This document shows positions 50,201 through 59,174 of a DNA stretch of 64,000 bases, in pieces. The translations under genes and the position numbers were made by a program. The notes under the pieces were generated by a model, which saw nothing but the letters and a program-made list of their open reading frames with translations, was not told where the DNA came from and did not search any database. This DNA is from Certhia americana (taxonomy: Eukaryota; Chordata; Aves; Passeriformes; Certhiidae): positions 43,931,193 through 43,995,192 of the forward strand of contig CM031879.1 in the NCBI GenBank assembly GCA_018697195.1. Reading direction: 5' to 3'. Positions within the stretch are counted from its first letter, which is position 1, and each line of letters opens with the position of its first letter.

Positions 50201-52735
50201 TTTTGTTTAATTTTTTTTCCCCCATGTGATAGCCAACACCTGTACTTAGAAAGGTGTTATCTATGTGTCTGTGTGTGAAATGACAGGTGGCATAAGTTCT
50301 CACCTCAGAAGGATGGAGTTTAGCTGTTTGTTTAGCTAAACAGTAACAGCTGATCAATGTCTAGCTGTTAGACATGCTATTAGACTAATCCTTGGAAGTC
50401 AGTAACCTCATAACAAGGAGTTGAAATTTCTAAACTAGTTTTGAAAGCACCTCCTGATGCTCCTTTTATATTAAAGAACATGACACTTTCTGTTTCTAGC
50501 CTCCTCCTCATTTTATCTTGTGGTTGCACGGTATGGTGTTGTGATGCTTCTTGGGGTGTAGAATGGTTTAGGATGTTAGGGATTTCTGGAATTCTTCTAG
50601 TCCAGCCGCTTGCTAGAAGTAGTTTGCAGGGTTAGGTAAAATTGTTTTGGGCCTTGCCCCACAAAATACTGTCCCCAGTCCAACTGGGTTGCCCCTGGCC
50701 CCTGTAAAGAGGGTCTGACTGTTATCTCTAACCCTCTTATTAGTAGTTGAAGACAGCAGTTAGCCTCCAAAACAAATGAAGTGCTCTGTCTTCCATGACA
50801 TGTGTTCTAGGCATCTGGCCACCTGAATGACCATGTAGTGGACTTGCTCCAGTTTGTCACTGTTTTTCTTGTACTTGGGCAGGGCTCAACCCACAGTGAC
50901 TGAACTTACAGCCCACTCAGTTTGTTACCTACCTTGTATTCCACTCAGGCAGTCCTTACCCTCCAGTTTGGCTGTAAGGATGCTATGGGAGACCATGCTG
51001 TCAACCTGGCTAAAGTCAAGGTTGCTCACATCCACTGCTCTTGCCATGTTGTTTGGAGAGACACCATTATTGTCAGCAGAAGTCAATTGGGTGATTCAGC
51101 ATGATTTATCTGTGGTGTATCTCTGCTAGTTGTTCAAGATTGCATTCATGTTTTTCATGTGACTTGAAATGACTTCCAGAAAACTTGTTCCATAATAGTC
51201 CTGGACACTGAGTGAAGATTACTGACCTGTAGCTCCCAGTATCTTCTTTGTTCTTTGTGAAAGTGGGTATGGTGTTTATCTTTTCCCAGTTGTGGGACTA
51301 TATTGCATCAAGATGTTTCCTCAAAGTATTGTATTTCTGTCAGGATCTACAGGTAGATGTGTACAATGTGCATGAAAACACACACATGCACACAGTGCCA
51401 TTTTGTAGGGAGATATTAGTCAGGGAAATTTCAGGAGTCTGGACCCCTAAAAGCTGGACTGAGTTCGACTGTAGAGTTGCGTGATCAACACCTTTAAATG
51501 AATGAGTCATCTTAGTCACAGATGAGGAGCATTCACCTGTGGATTATTGAACTTGCTGTGTGAGTGGTACCCACTGACACAGCACCTGCTCATTGATTCA
51601 GAACCAAGGTTCAAAAGCTCATTAAGATCCATTTTTGGTTTTGTTAATTTTTTTTTCTTTTTTTGAGGAGGTCTCCATCAAATAACAGACACTTCAGGAG
51701 CAGTGTTTTTAATTAGAGCATTGTAGCTGTGTAGTTGCAAATCTGTATTACTCACACAACTATAATGTTACATATTTCATGAGATGAGTAGGCTAAAAAG
51801 TAGTAATCTGCTTTTCAATGTGATCAAAGCTGTAGGTAATCTGTTGTGATATTTTGCTACTGCACTTAAATGCTGCAGGAATAGAGGGTAGACTTCTTAC
51901 TGGTACAATGGAATAACAGCTTTGTGCTGGATTGTGTTAGGTCCAGTTTTGCATTGGTATACAGTTTTTCTGGGAAATAGGAAATTTCAGACTATGGTAA
52001 ACTGATGGTTGAAGATTTCTTGGTTTCTTTATTTTTCTTTGTTGTTAGTGCTTACTGCATATTCTAAAAAATTTAATTGTCAGCTCACTGAATAAGAAAT
52101 CAGCCTTACTAAAAAAACTGCAAATGTTTTTAAAAGTGTACATGATTAATCCTCTTCTGTGTCTAGCTAAGTTTTTAATTCAGCTGTAGTTTCAGTTATC
52201 TGGAAGTGTGTTTCATGTATTCACTTGGTTATATGAAAATACATAATTTTTAAAAGTTTGGACATATTGCAGTTTATATCTATTGACTGGAATTTTGTGA
52301 TGGGGTATGGGGCAGTACCTGAATTTATTTTGTGTGTTTTCTTGAAATTTAACAGCTTCAGTCTTTTTGAAGTGTCTTTTCACCTGAAAGCCTTATATTT
52401 AGTAATTAGTCCTAAACTTATTCTACTTAAAGGTTGTTTATTTTTAATGTTAATTAATTTGATGGTGTTATTTTTAATTCTACCTCTTTGGTAAAAGCAG
52501 TCAACCGAGCTAGCTATCTTAAGCCTTTAATAGATTTTATTCTAAACTTCCTTCACCTAACTGAAAATGTCTTTCTGTTATTTTTTTATAGTGGTGGAAT
52601 GTAACTACTGGAGAACCCTTACAAACCTTCTACACAAATGGAACAAACCTCAAGTCAATTCATGTGTCCCCTAATTTCAAAGTATATGTGACTGTTGATA
52701 ATCTTGGTATTCTTTATGTCTTAAAGAAGTTCTGA
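24541..52735 (+). CDS. APAF1: APAF1, apoptotic protease-activating factor 1 (whole gene, coding span)
   Basis: The cytosolic scaffold of the apoptosome: cytochrome c binding to the WD40 domains and dATP/ATP exchange trigger a heptamer that recruits and activates caspase-9. The 26 exons below join to 3,750 nt and 1,249 residues, against 1,248 in human. Order: CARD (about 1-90), NB-ARC (about 106-450), helical HD2 (about 451-590) and two WD40 propellers (about 610-1,249). Visible key residues are P-loop GMAGCGKT with K160-T161, Walker B LVLDD (243-244), sensor R265, GSP with P321 and H438 in LHD. These positions match the human numbering. All introns are GT/AG. It diverges from IKBIP. Confidence 0.98.
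24961..25150 (+). CDS. APAF1: APAF1 coding exon 2, rest of CARD and linker, residues 47-110
   Basis: Encodes NTRKERAAMLINIILTKDNN, then YNALLHEGYRDLAALLQDGI. It ends in the CARD-NB-ARC linker GNRKSSMDGMTSY. An internal donor (tctg/gtaaca at 25111/25112) in the same phase would remove 13 residues. Confidence 0.95.
26393..26590 (+). CDS. APAF1: APAF1 coding exon 3, P-loop exon, residues 110-176
   Basis: Encodes CEGGVPQRPVVFVTR and the nucleotide-binding loop WVTVYGMAGCGKTVLTAEA. Mammals have Ser where this bird has Thr after the P-loop Lys; both are standard Walker A endings. Confidence 0.97.
27602..27785 (+). CDS. APAF1: APAF1 coding exon 4, residues 176-237
   Basis: Encodes FPGGVHWISVGKQDKAGLL, then LNIEEAKDRLRLLMLHKYPR, part of the NB-ARC alpha/beta fold. 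Donor ccag/gtgatg. Confidence 0.96.
30148..30586 (-). mobile_element. CR1 LINE 3' fragment
   Basis: Begins with the reversed CR1 tail (tcacagaatcaccaaggttgg). It continues through gaccttcaagatcatcaagt and the conserved ctctgagccttcttttctcc and tccctcagcc blocks. It lies in the intron before APAF1 coding exon 5 and has no open frame. Confidence 0.93.
30715..30827 (+). CDS. APAF1: APAF1 coding exon 5, Walker B and sensor, residues 237-275
   Basis: Encodes SLLVLDDIWDSWVLKAFDN and CQVLITSRDRSVTDAVAG. It holds the Walker B aspartates and the sensor arginine R265. Donor gctg/gtaagg. Confidence 0.96.
31171..31188. repeat. (AT)n microsatellite
   Basis: Nine AT units in an APAF1 intron. Confidence 0.95.
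31349..31480 (+). CDS. APAF1: APAF1 coding exon 6, residues 275-319
   Basis: Encodes NKYEVHVESGLAHEKGLEIL, then SLFVNRKISELPEQANSLVR and ECK. It is the first helical part (HD1) of NB-ARC. It contains an NRK in place of the mammalian NMK. Confidence 0.95.
31747..31985 (+). CDS. APAF1: APAF1 coding exon 7, GxP motif and winged helix start, residues 319-398
   Basis: Encodes GSPLVISLIGALLRDFPSRW and SYDYEALDEAMSISVEQLDD, ending VKVPTK. P321 of the GxP motif contacts the adenine base in known structures. Confidence 0.97.
32524..32691 (+). CDS. APAF1: APAF1 coding exon 8, winged helix with His438, residues 399-454
   Basis: Encodes VLCILWDMETEEVEDILQEF, then KSLLFCDRNGKSFHYYLHDL. The LHD His438 corresponds to the MHD histidine that contacts ADP in the closed form. 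Confidence 0.97.
33202..33226. repeat. poly-T tract of about 25
   Basis: A homopolymer in the intron before APAF1 coding exon 9. Its length is uncertain in any assembly. Confidence 0.95.
33512..33643 (+). CDS. APAF1: APAF1 coding exon 9, residues 455-498
   Basis: Encodes ELHKNIVNQYKKYYKLNTPV, then SQEDCMYWYNFLAYHMAGAK. HD2 arm; phase 0 at both ends. Confidence 0.95.
34930..35160 (+). mobile_element. old CR1 LINE fragment, RT N-terminal part, plus orientation
   Basis: 35048-35094 reads NVHKSIGPDMIQPRG in one frame. This resembles the CR1 RT start (VHKSMGPD..HPR). The flanks fit CR1 only loosely. It is heavily decayed, and both borders are approximate. Confidence 0.65.
35527..35640 (+). CDS. 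APAF1: APAF1 coding exon 10, residues 499-536
   Basis: Encodes ELRDLMFSLDWIKAKTELVG, then AHLIHEYVEYSSILDQK. HD2; close to the human exon throughout. Confidence 0.96.
36206..36384 (+). CDS. APAF1: APAF1 coding exon 11, residues 537-596
   Basis: Encodes NFQEFLSLNGHLLGRQPFPD, then LGLCQPETSEVYHQAKLHAQ. It is the end of HD2. The codon for the next Ile is split (at/gtaagt). Confidence 0.96.
37767..37893 (+). CDS. APAF1: APAF1 coding exon 12, first WD40 blade, residues 596-638
   Basis: Encodes NKKSLKNLYRLVVRPHRDAV, then HACFSKDRQRIASCGADKTL. This is the entry into the N-terminal propeller. Confidence 0.96.
39444..39476. repeat. 15-bp hairpin with 3-base loop in an APAF1 intron
   Basis: The left arm is 39444-39458 and the right arm 39462-39476. 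14 of 15 positions are perfect, and the remaining one is a G.T wobble. The loop is TAT. Confidence 0.9.
39819..39944 (+). CDS. APAF1: APAF1 coding exon 13, WD40 blade, residues 639-680
   Basis: Encodes VFKAESGERLLEISAHDDEI, then CCAFSADGEFVATCSSDKKV. 126 nt, phase 0 on both sides. Confidence 0.96.
40563..40694 (+). CDS. APAF1: APAF1 coding exon 14, WD40 blade, residues 681-724
   Basis: Encodes VWNSRTGQCRCVYEEHSEQV, then FNNKSGQYLLATCSNDTFIK. 132 nt; donor aaa/gtaagt. Confidence 0.95.
41375..41500 (+). CDS. APAF1: APAF1 coding exon 15, WD40 blade, residues 725-766
   Basis: Encodes IWDLNEKYCRNTMIGHENSV, then CRFSPNDEYVASCSTDGTVK. It shows the typical GH...WD spacing. Confidence 0.96.
42557..42718 (+). 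CDS. APAF1: APAF1 coding exon 16, WD40 blade, residues 767-820
   Basis: Encodes LWEARSGNELKSIEIKDFFK, then VLVKCCSWSRHGNMILVVAK. At 162 nt it is the longest blade exon. The extra length is the acidic loop NADEQPDDVE, also present in mammals. Confidence 0.95.
42984..43112 (+). CDS. APAF1: APAF1 coding exon 17, cassette WD40 blade, residues 821-863
   Basis: Encodes LFDINTCGLLTQVIVSHHST, then YCDFSPGDELVAVALSHCSV. It is 129 nt, exactly 43 codons, phase 0. It corresponds to the 43-residue extra WD repeat present or absent in human APAF1 isoforms. Confidence 0.95.
43754..43879 (+). CDS. APAF1: APAF1 coding exon 18, WD40 blade, residues 864-905
   Basis: Encodes LWNIKSLSKVAYCRGHMSWV, then VTFSPDGSLFLTSSDDQTIR. 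A textbook GH to DDQTIRxWE blade. Confidence 0.96.
43968..44007. repeat. AT-rich hairpin, 13 bp perfect arms
   Basis: The arms are CATACAAAATACA (43968-43980) and its exact complement (43995-44007). The stem can extend three more pairs inward with one G.U. It lies in the intron after APAF1 exon 18. Confidence 0.85.
44727..44846 (+). CDS. APAF1: APAF1 coding exon 19, WD40 blade, residues 906-945
   Basis: Encodes IWETKKVCKSSDAVLKSELD, then VVFHNGEVMILAIYNQKNLQ. A degenerate blade, as in mammals. Confidence 0.95.
45490..45615 (+). CDS. APAF1: APAF1 coding exon 20, WD40 blade, residues 946-987
   Basis: Encodes LINGNTDNVVMQTGAQESPI, then SCCCLSEDLKFAAFGQESGT. Donor aag/gtatta. Confidence 0.95.
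45962..46087 (+). CDS. APAF1: APAF1 coding exon 21, WD40 blade, residues 988-1029
   Basis: Encodes VLQLSDAEVLKSWEAYRTSV, then QHCRFTHDCQTLITSAHDSV. The acceptor (ttcattataaag) has no ideal pyrimidine tract, and the donor (aag/gtttgg) is weak. The frame and length (126 nt) still fit exactly. Confidence 0.92.
46310..46930. other. GC-richer block of unknown origin inside an APAF1 intron
   Basis: About 600 bases distinctly richer in G, C and restriction-like hexamers than the surrounding AT-rich intron. It has sharp edges and no recognisable protein. It may be an unrecognised transposon or LTR; no terminal repeats were identified. Confidence 0.4.
47238..47274. repeat. poly-T tract of about 36
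   Basis: A long T run with one G interruption, in the intron before APAF1 exon 22. The length is unreliable. Confidence 0.93.
47558..47677 (+). CDS. APAF1: APAF1 coding exon 22, WD40 blade, residues 1030-1069
   Basis: Encodes VWNWQLNECVFLRGHKEAIK, then DFRLLENSKILSWSFDGTVK. Donor aag/gtgagt. Confidence 0.96.
48046..48171 (+). CDS. APAF1: APAF1 coding exon 23, WD40 blade, residues 1070-1111
   Basis: Encodes VWNITTGNPEKDFACHGGAV, then CAVSPDGSKFSSASADKTAK. The donor aag/gttggt is weak. Confidence 0.95.
48918..49043 (+). CDS. APAF1: APAF1 coding exon 24, WD40 blade, residues 1112-1153
   Basis: Encodes IWSFESSSVLHELKDHEACV, then CTFSPNNKLLATGDDKGEIR. Donor agg/gtactg. Confidence 0.96.
49485..49631 (+). 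CDS. APAF1: APAF1 coding exon 25, WD40 blade, residues 1154-1202
   Basis: Encodes IWDVLTGALLHFCSPVTVDE, then HGGWVTDLSFSPDSKMLVSS. The insert before HGGW is also present in mammals. Confidence 0.96.
50550..51480 (-). mobile_element. diverged CR1 LINE fragment
   Basis: Reversed CR1 blocks appear in order: the tail (gtagaatggtttagg, cttctagtccagcc), the RT middle (ggacttgctccagtttgtca, cttgtacttgggcagggctc) and the finger region (gatgctatgggagacc, acatccactgctct, gacctgtagctcccagtatc). It has many indels, no open frame and approximate borders. It lies in the last APAF1 intron. Confidence 0.85.
52592..52735 (+). CDS. APAF1: APAF1 last coding exon 26, residues 1203-1249
   Basis: Encodes WWNVTTGEPLQTFYTNGTNL, then IHVSPNFKVYVTVDNLGILY and VLKKF with TGA at 52733-52735. 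The human C-terminus ends similarly but with different last residues. Confidence 0.97.
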   Translation, partial: WWNVTTGEPLQTFYTNGTNLKSIHVSPNFKVYVTVDNLGILYVLKKF

Positions 52736-54170
52736 TTAATGGGCTGAATACTGCAAAGATAACTAATTTTTAAGTTGGAAAGAAAATTCTGCTTTGTCTG
52801 ACAGTCATTAAGCTGTGAATTATATTTAAGTATTGTATTCATGTATATTTATGTACTTTTATGCATGTTTTTTCAAATGAACTTGCATTTAATCTTGTTT
52901 TTAATAAGAATTATTATAATCCTTAAATCTTGATTTGCATATTAAGCACGTTGCTTCCAGTTTTGTAAGGAAATTATATTAAGATTTATTCAAATTAGTT
53001 GAAATTAATATTAATAGCAGTGAAGAAAGAATAAGAGTATAATACTTTGAAATTATATTTTATGCTACGGCTGATGGCTAAATGCTCTCTAGCCATGAAT
53101 ACAAGTGTGTAAGATGCAAAAATCCTTTTTTTTTTTTGTGCAATGCAAGGATTTTCATTTAGTACAGAATGAGAATTCTCCATTTGAAAAATGAAACCAG
53201 CTTTGTTGGTGCTTGACATTCAAACCAAATTGAGTAGAAGTTGAGTTTACAGCAGCTGTGCCTCCCACTTGCAGTAAGAACCCTCAAACCTGTGCATTAT
53301 AACATGTATGAGCTGCCCCTATTAAGGGAAGCATCCTGAGTCTTTTTTTCTCGCAGCAAAATCTGAAATTCAATATTGTAATTGAAGTGAAAGAGGCTGT
53401 GCCACATTTCCAGTCAAAGGATGAGTACAGTTAACCAGCTAAAATGAGAATGGAAATGGCTTAAAAGTTATGTATTGAAAATTATAAGAAGGTGTGAATT
53501 TTAAGGGTTTTTTTGTTTGGAAATAACGTTCATTTTATACTATGGAGACACTTTACTGTTGTCAGCTTTGTTTACATGGGATTCTATGCCCAGTTGATCT
53601 CTTGCCTGGTAATATGTGATTTTATGTTTTTTTAATGTTTTTTTTGTAATTTTTACGGTCTATTTATAGATTCAATATAGGGTAGAAATATCAATGTTTT
53701 GTACTAACTGTACTTGACAAATAATTGGGTAGCAATGTTTTATTTTGTACCTAGTAAGCCTTTTCTATTCTATTGCCTCTCAACTGCTATGAGCAACTGC
53801 ACAAGCATTAATATGATTTTCATATTTTTGTAGCTGGCAGTAGAACAGTCTAACTACTTGATTGTAAAAACTACAGTAGCAAGTAACTCAACTGGTACTG
53901 AATAACGAAATTTTTACTTCTAGTATTTTTTGTGTGAATTTCATAAAATTTAATAGGCATTCTTAGTATTTCCCTGTTTTTTGACAATCGCCTGTTTTTC
54001 CCCTTTTCCAACTTGAAATTCTACTCTTTCTAAGGTGCTGTTGAATACGGGTCAGTATAATCAAAGTAGTGCTGGCAGAAATGTAAAGAGAAGAAATTCA
54101 ATAGAAAAGACCATGATGTTTTATATTCCAAGTATGTACAGTACTTAATAAAGATGATCCAGGCAATATT
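52736..54170 (+). other. APAF1: APAF1 3' UTR (probable)
   Basis: AT-rich sequence with no recognisable coding potential. It runs from the stop to just past a canonical AATAAA at 54147-54152. The extent is inferred from the signal. Confidence 0.6.
54147..54152 (+). promoter_or_regulatory. APAF1: poly(A) signal AATAAA, probable APAF1 3' end
   Basis: A canonical hexamer 1.4 kb after the stop. A second AATAAA at 55044-55049 could serve a longer form. Confidence 0.6.
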
Positions 54171-57100
54171 GGCCAAAGTTGTAAATTAATTTGAATTCCT
54201 GAGTCAGTTTTTTTATACCTGGGATGGAGGGGAAGTGCTGCATCTTTTGTTGTGGTTTTGTTTTCAGTCTAAACATAATGCTGCTTTATAAACTGCATCA
54301 AAAGTGCTTTGACAGGTGAGCAACACTATGAAATATGGGTGTGGAGGAAAAAGGAAACAGGGAAAACAAAGTCTTGGACTATGCCTGCAATATTCAGGAC
54401 AGAGTTGCTTCTACTCTCCAGTTTGTACAGAGCCCATCAGTACCCCCTGAGTAGCTGAAGATGGAAGGAGCAGGAAGCTTCTCTTAGCCAGTATCCCTCT
54501 CTTCCAGAGACTGCTGTCTTTACTGCTTAGGACCCTGTCAGACTCAAACCCAAGCAGGTTAGAAGGTACAGGAAAAATATTTCCCATAAGGAACCAGGGC
54601 AGAAAGTTCTCTTCTCTGAGAACACTACTGAAATTCTGGTAAGAAAAAAAGCTGATCGGTTTAATGCAGAAAGCAAATGGTGCATGAGCAGAGTTCAGAG
54701 ACAATTGCAATTTTGAAGTGCGTAGGAAACAAATAGCACAGAAACTTGAAGAAGTGTGAGATAAATACTACATTCTTAGATGTTCTGGAAGAATTACAGC
54801 ACCGAAGCATTATGCTTGTTACTGGAACTGAGGTTGCATTCACATATGTAGAAGTCTGGAGTCAGCTGTAAGTATTTGAAACTGAGGTGGAAGAAGAGGA
54901 ATAGTGATGAAAATGTCTGAAGAGCCAAAGAATAGATCAGATTTGCAGGAAAAGTATGTAAAAATTCAAGTGAAAAATCATTAAAAGAGGAGCCAGGAAA
55001 GCAACTTCTTAAATTTAAAATATTTAAGAAGACAGTTTACTGTAATAAAAACAGTAAGTCTTACTGTATCATCAGATTTGGCTGTTCTCCTCAATGTTAC
55101 ATGTATTGTAAAAAGAAACAAATGAGCATTGCCAATTTTATCTAGTTCTATAACTGAAATTATAATATGCTTTTGTGAAAATAGTTTGTATATTTCCTAT
55201 TAGCCATGCTTTTCTCTTGAGTAGAAGTTTTGAGTCTCTTCACTTTGTCAATTAAGCCTACATCTCCTTCACATATCTCTTTTTTCTCTTTCTTTGGGAA
55301 TTGTACCCATGTGTGATGTAGCTGCCCAATTGGGTGCTTTGCATTGCCTTAAAAAGTGTACCATTCCTCCAATTACAGTATTCTCCTTCCCCCTCTTATC
55401 TTACACAGTTGTTTGAAAGAGAGCTGTGCACTGAGTGCCTGAGGTTTTTCCAAATGGATCTCTTGTAGTGCTGAAATGGGGGATAGAACTGGAACTGGTC
55501 CTACAGCTGCCAGTAGAGGACTATCCCCCACCCCAAAATTATTTTGCCTCCTTTTGAAAATTATGCAGTTAAACTTCCTATTACAGAATGCTGCACGAAT
55601 TGCTGCTTTGAGGGGTTTTTTACAAATTTTAAATTTTCTGTATGGGGCCCAGTTCCTCAGGTTGTATCTAGCCACAACAGTCTGTGTCCTTATCACTGCT
55701 CTCCCGAGATGCTTTGCAGAAGCTGATGCCCTTGCAGGTTTCAAGGGAAAGGCAGGCTGAGAGACTGACTTGAGTGATTTCCTCTGCCCTCCTGGAACAG
55801 AACATTGCAGGAGGCTGCTTGCCCTCATCTCCAAGAAGCTGCTAAATCCAGAATGGCAGCAGATGGCAGAGAATTCAGGTATATTTTTGCAACTGCTAGT
55901 AGAAGAGACCCCTCTTTTGAGCTGTTTGGTTGCCCTTTCTCCCTCATAGCAAGTACAGACTCCTTGGCAACACCCAGGAGTGGAAAAGTCAGCCTTGGGG
56001 CTGTATGTCCCCCTGACATCTGTATTTCCATCTGACAGGATGCCTGAGCCCTCAGGTGTATTTGTTCACCTTGTGATTTCCTCTTCCTTGTAGGAAGGAG
56101 GCACAAATTTATTTGGGTTCACAGATGGAGATGATGCTACCCAAGAGCTCTGAGGGCTTGGGACACCTTATTTCTGTTGTGATTACAAGCAAAGCAGAAG
56201 CCAAATAATCTTTACTGTTTGCAGAACAGGGAGGGGGCCAGATACTATCATACTTCCAGTGTAATTTTTGTTTTCTTTCTGTGTTCTCAATTTCACGTTG
56301 TTCTTTGTTCTTTCAAGCTAGGAATGAAGCATGTGAGACTTTTTTTTTTCTTTTTGGGGTGGTGGGGGACAGTGGCTTTGGAGCATGGATGCTGGCTTTC
56401 CTTGGGTTTTAAGAAGCTTTTCTTCCAGATTAATTCACTGCACAGCTTTCTTCTAGGAGGGATTTTTATGAGAATACTTGCAACTAGATTTAATAGAGGC
56501 CTAGACTGAGACTGTTAGGGTACACCCTAAAAGAGTATAAAGGAGTGAGATTTTCAGTCTGCATGTGTCATTGACAGCATCATCACTTCCTATATCATCT
56601 ACAGTTGCACTTGAGGGATATAGCACAACTGAGTGATAATTGGACTAGAACTATTTAAGCTGCCTGTGAGTTTGTTCAGGAGGATGAGAAAGCTAAAGTA
56701 TCTTGTAAGTATTTCAATAGGCAGTTTCTCTCTTGGGGCCTGACTGTTTACAGAACAAATTAGCTTCCTGTGCTTGTTTCCATTTAACAAACCATATGTT
56801 GTACACAGGAGAAGTGCTCTGAGAATGGTTAGATTCATGTCCTTCAGGCTAGAGAGGATTCTTGTTCTGTACTCAAGAGGCATCCTCTGAGTACTACTTA
56901 GGATGCAGCAATTAGCTTCCATGTGTTTATGTGGCATTTCTAATTTCTTACTGTATTAGCTTCCTTCAATTTATTTGTGTCTCTGATGTATTTTTAGCTT
57001 TGTTCTGTTTCTCTAATAATGTATGAATTCATCTGGGTTTTGAAAATCATCGTTTTTAAAATTACTCAAAATGAGGCAAAGACAAATTTACCCATTCAAA

Positions 57101-59042
57101 CTCTTCAAGAGTAAACATAATGTTTCTTAGGTAAAGTATGTGTTATTTCTAATGCATAAATGCACATGAAATATGCTTCATATTTGAAATACCTTTTATT
57201 TTACTTTTCCAAAGCATTAGACTCTTCTAATTCTTCTCTGTATTTGTATAGAAGATATAATTTCTAATAGCACTTTTCTATAGTACTTTCTAGCACATGA
57301 TAGCAGTGTTTTCTTTTATTTCTAAAAATCATATTATTTGCCTGCCATATCCTCTGAAGACAGTAATAACTGTTCATTTTCCTCTTCCTCGTTAGAGTCA
57401 GTATTTGGGTTGATAAGACTTCGTAGCCTGCTGGTTCAAACTCTTACTTCAGTGCTAAGAAATCTTAGTCTTGACACATTTTGAGAGCAAGTTTTCCTGT
57501 CCCAGAGTAACGACGACAACATTTCTTTTTGTACTTCCCAGTTATAACCATTTAAATTCATCCTTTAATTTAATACTATGATCAGTATTGTCAATTGTTT
57601 ATAAGCCCCTTGGCAGAAGCAGTGTAGGGAAACAAAAATGAAGGAAAAACTGAAAAATATGCTTTTGGTTTAATAGCCCTGAAATAATACCTGATAGGAA
57701 TAGCATATTTTTAATTTGAGACTTGGAAATGCTTAGAGTATTTTTAGTAGAGAACAGATGAATGAACAGGAATAGGTATAGGCCAGTGGAAATCTGTCTC
57801 TAAATGCAGATCAAACATTTTGACATGAAGAATCCAACCTGAAGCCAATAACCATTTCTTGATGGTTGAACACTCAGCAACTACACAGTAAAGTAAGATA
57901 TACTTACAGAAGCTGGTAGCATCTTATTTTTTCAGTGTATTTGCATGATTTCTTAAAAGGTGCTGTGGAATTTATTTATATTCAGTATAGGATAGTAATT
58001 ATAGGTTTATATTTCCAGCTGAAATATTGGAGAAAATGTATGGTCTTAACAATATGTGACTTAAATTTCAGAACTAAGAAATAGGAAGAAAAACAGTTTA
58101 AAAGAGTTTCAACAGAAGAAATGTTGCCTAAATTTTACTTCTATTTGAGGATATGTTTAACAATAGCATGAAAAAAGGTCACCTGAATGTGTCTGAGTTT
58201 TCAAAATATTTAAAGAGATGTTTCAATGTCTTACAGATGTTGCACACTCAATTTATCAAAGCCAGAGTTGTAGTTTTTCTACTTCAAAAATAAAAGAACA
58301 GATACTACTTTAAAAAAAATTATTTCTACAGTATCAAGGATTCAGCTATTAAATTGTTGTTTTGAGTCAGCAGCTGGTTTTTTTTTTTATAGTCTGGACT
58401 ACTGAGTTTGAGGAAGATCTTACAGATACATATTAATTCAAAGGAATAGTTGAGGGACCAAGCTGAACTCGTGGAAGAATTGTTTTTCACTATGAGATTG
58501 TATCAGTGACTACCTGCCAGAGATAGGCACAATTCAACTGAACTTCATGTGACCTGGAATATTCTTGGAATATTCTGGCATATCTTGATCATTAAAATTT
58601 GGTTAAAAATATATTAAACACAGTAGATGGCAATAAGTGATAAGTCTATTAATTTGACTGTTATCTCCTTTTCCCAGAAATATCTTTGTTGAAAGGGTTA
58701 AACTTTTGGTGGCTATTGAAAAAAAAAGTCTATTCCTTGAGTTATGATCTACTTTTCCTCTTAAGCTTCTCCTGGCTGTGAGCTCCTTACACACTGCAGT
58801 TCCTCAAGCTCCTGTACTGCTCCTCACATCTCATTTTTTGTCCATAATTACAAATGTCAGCCTTCCTTCAGATGAGGGGGTTCCACTCTTCAGGGTTCTA
58901 CTCTTGATGTTAGGGGAAGACTCACTGCAGCAAAGTTAGACTTCACTGTTCTCGTATTTTTTACCACAAAGTGATGCTGTGGAATGGAACATTTTCTCAG
59001 TTTGTGTTCTGGATCTCTCTGGCTTCTTCAGCATGTAAGAGC

Positions 59043-59064
59043 AAAAAAAAAAAAAAAAAAAAAA
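59043..59064. repeat. poly-A tract of 22
   Basis: A homopolymer in the intergenic region. It is not clearly attached to a retroposed copy. Confidence 0.95.
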
Positions 59065-59144
59065 GTGATCTTTAACAAGCTGTTATATTTATGTGTTATA
59101 CATCATATAGCTGTTTTTTTGCTGAAATATAGATTTAGGAAATT

Positions 59145-59174
59145 AGGATCATTTTCTCTGAAAATGATAATCCT
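59145..59174. repeat. hairpin with one bulged base
   Basis: The left arm AGGATCATTTTC (59145-59156) pairs with 59160-59174 around a TCT loop. Bulged bases interrupt the right arm. Confidence 0.7.
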
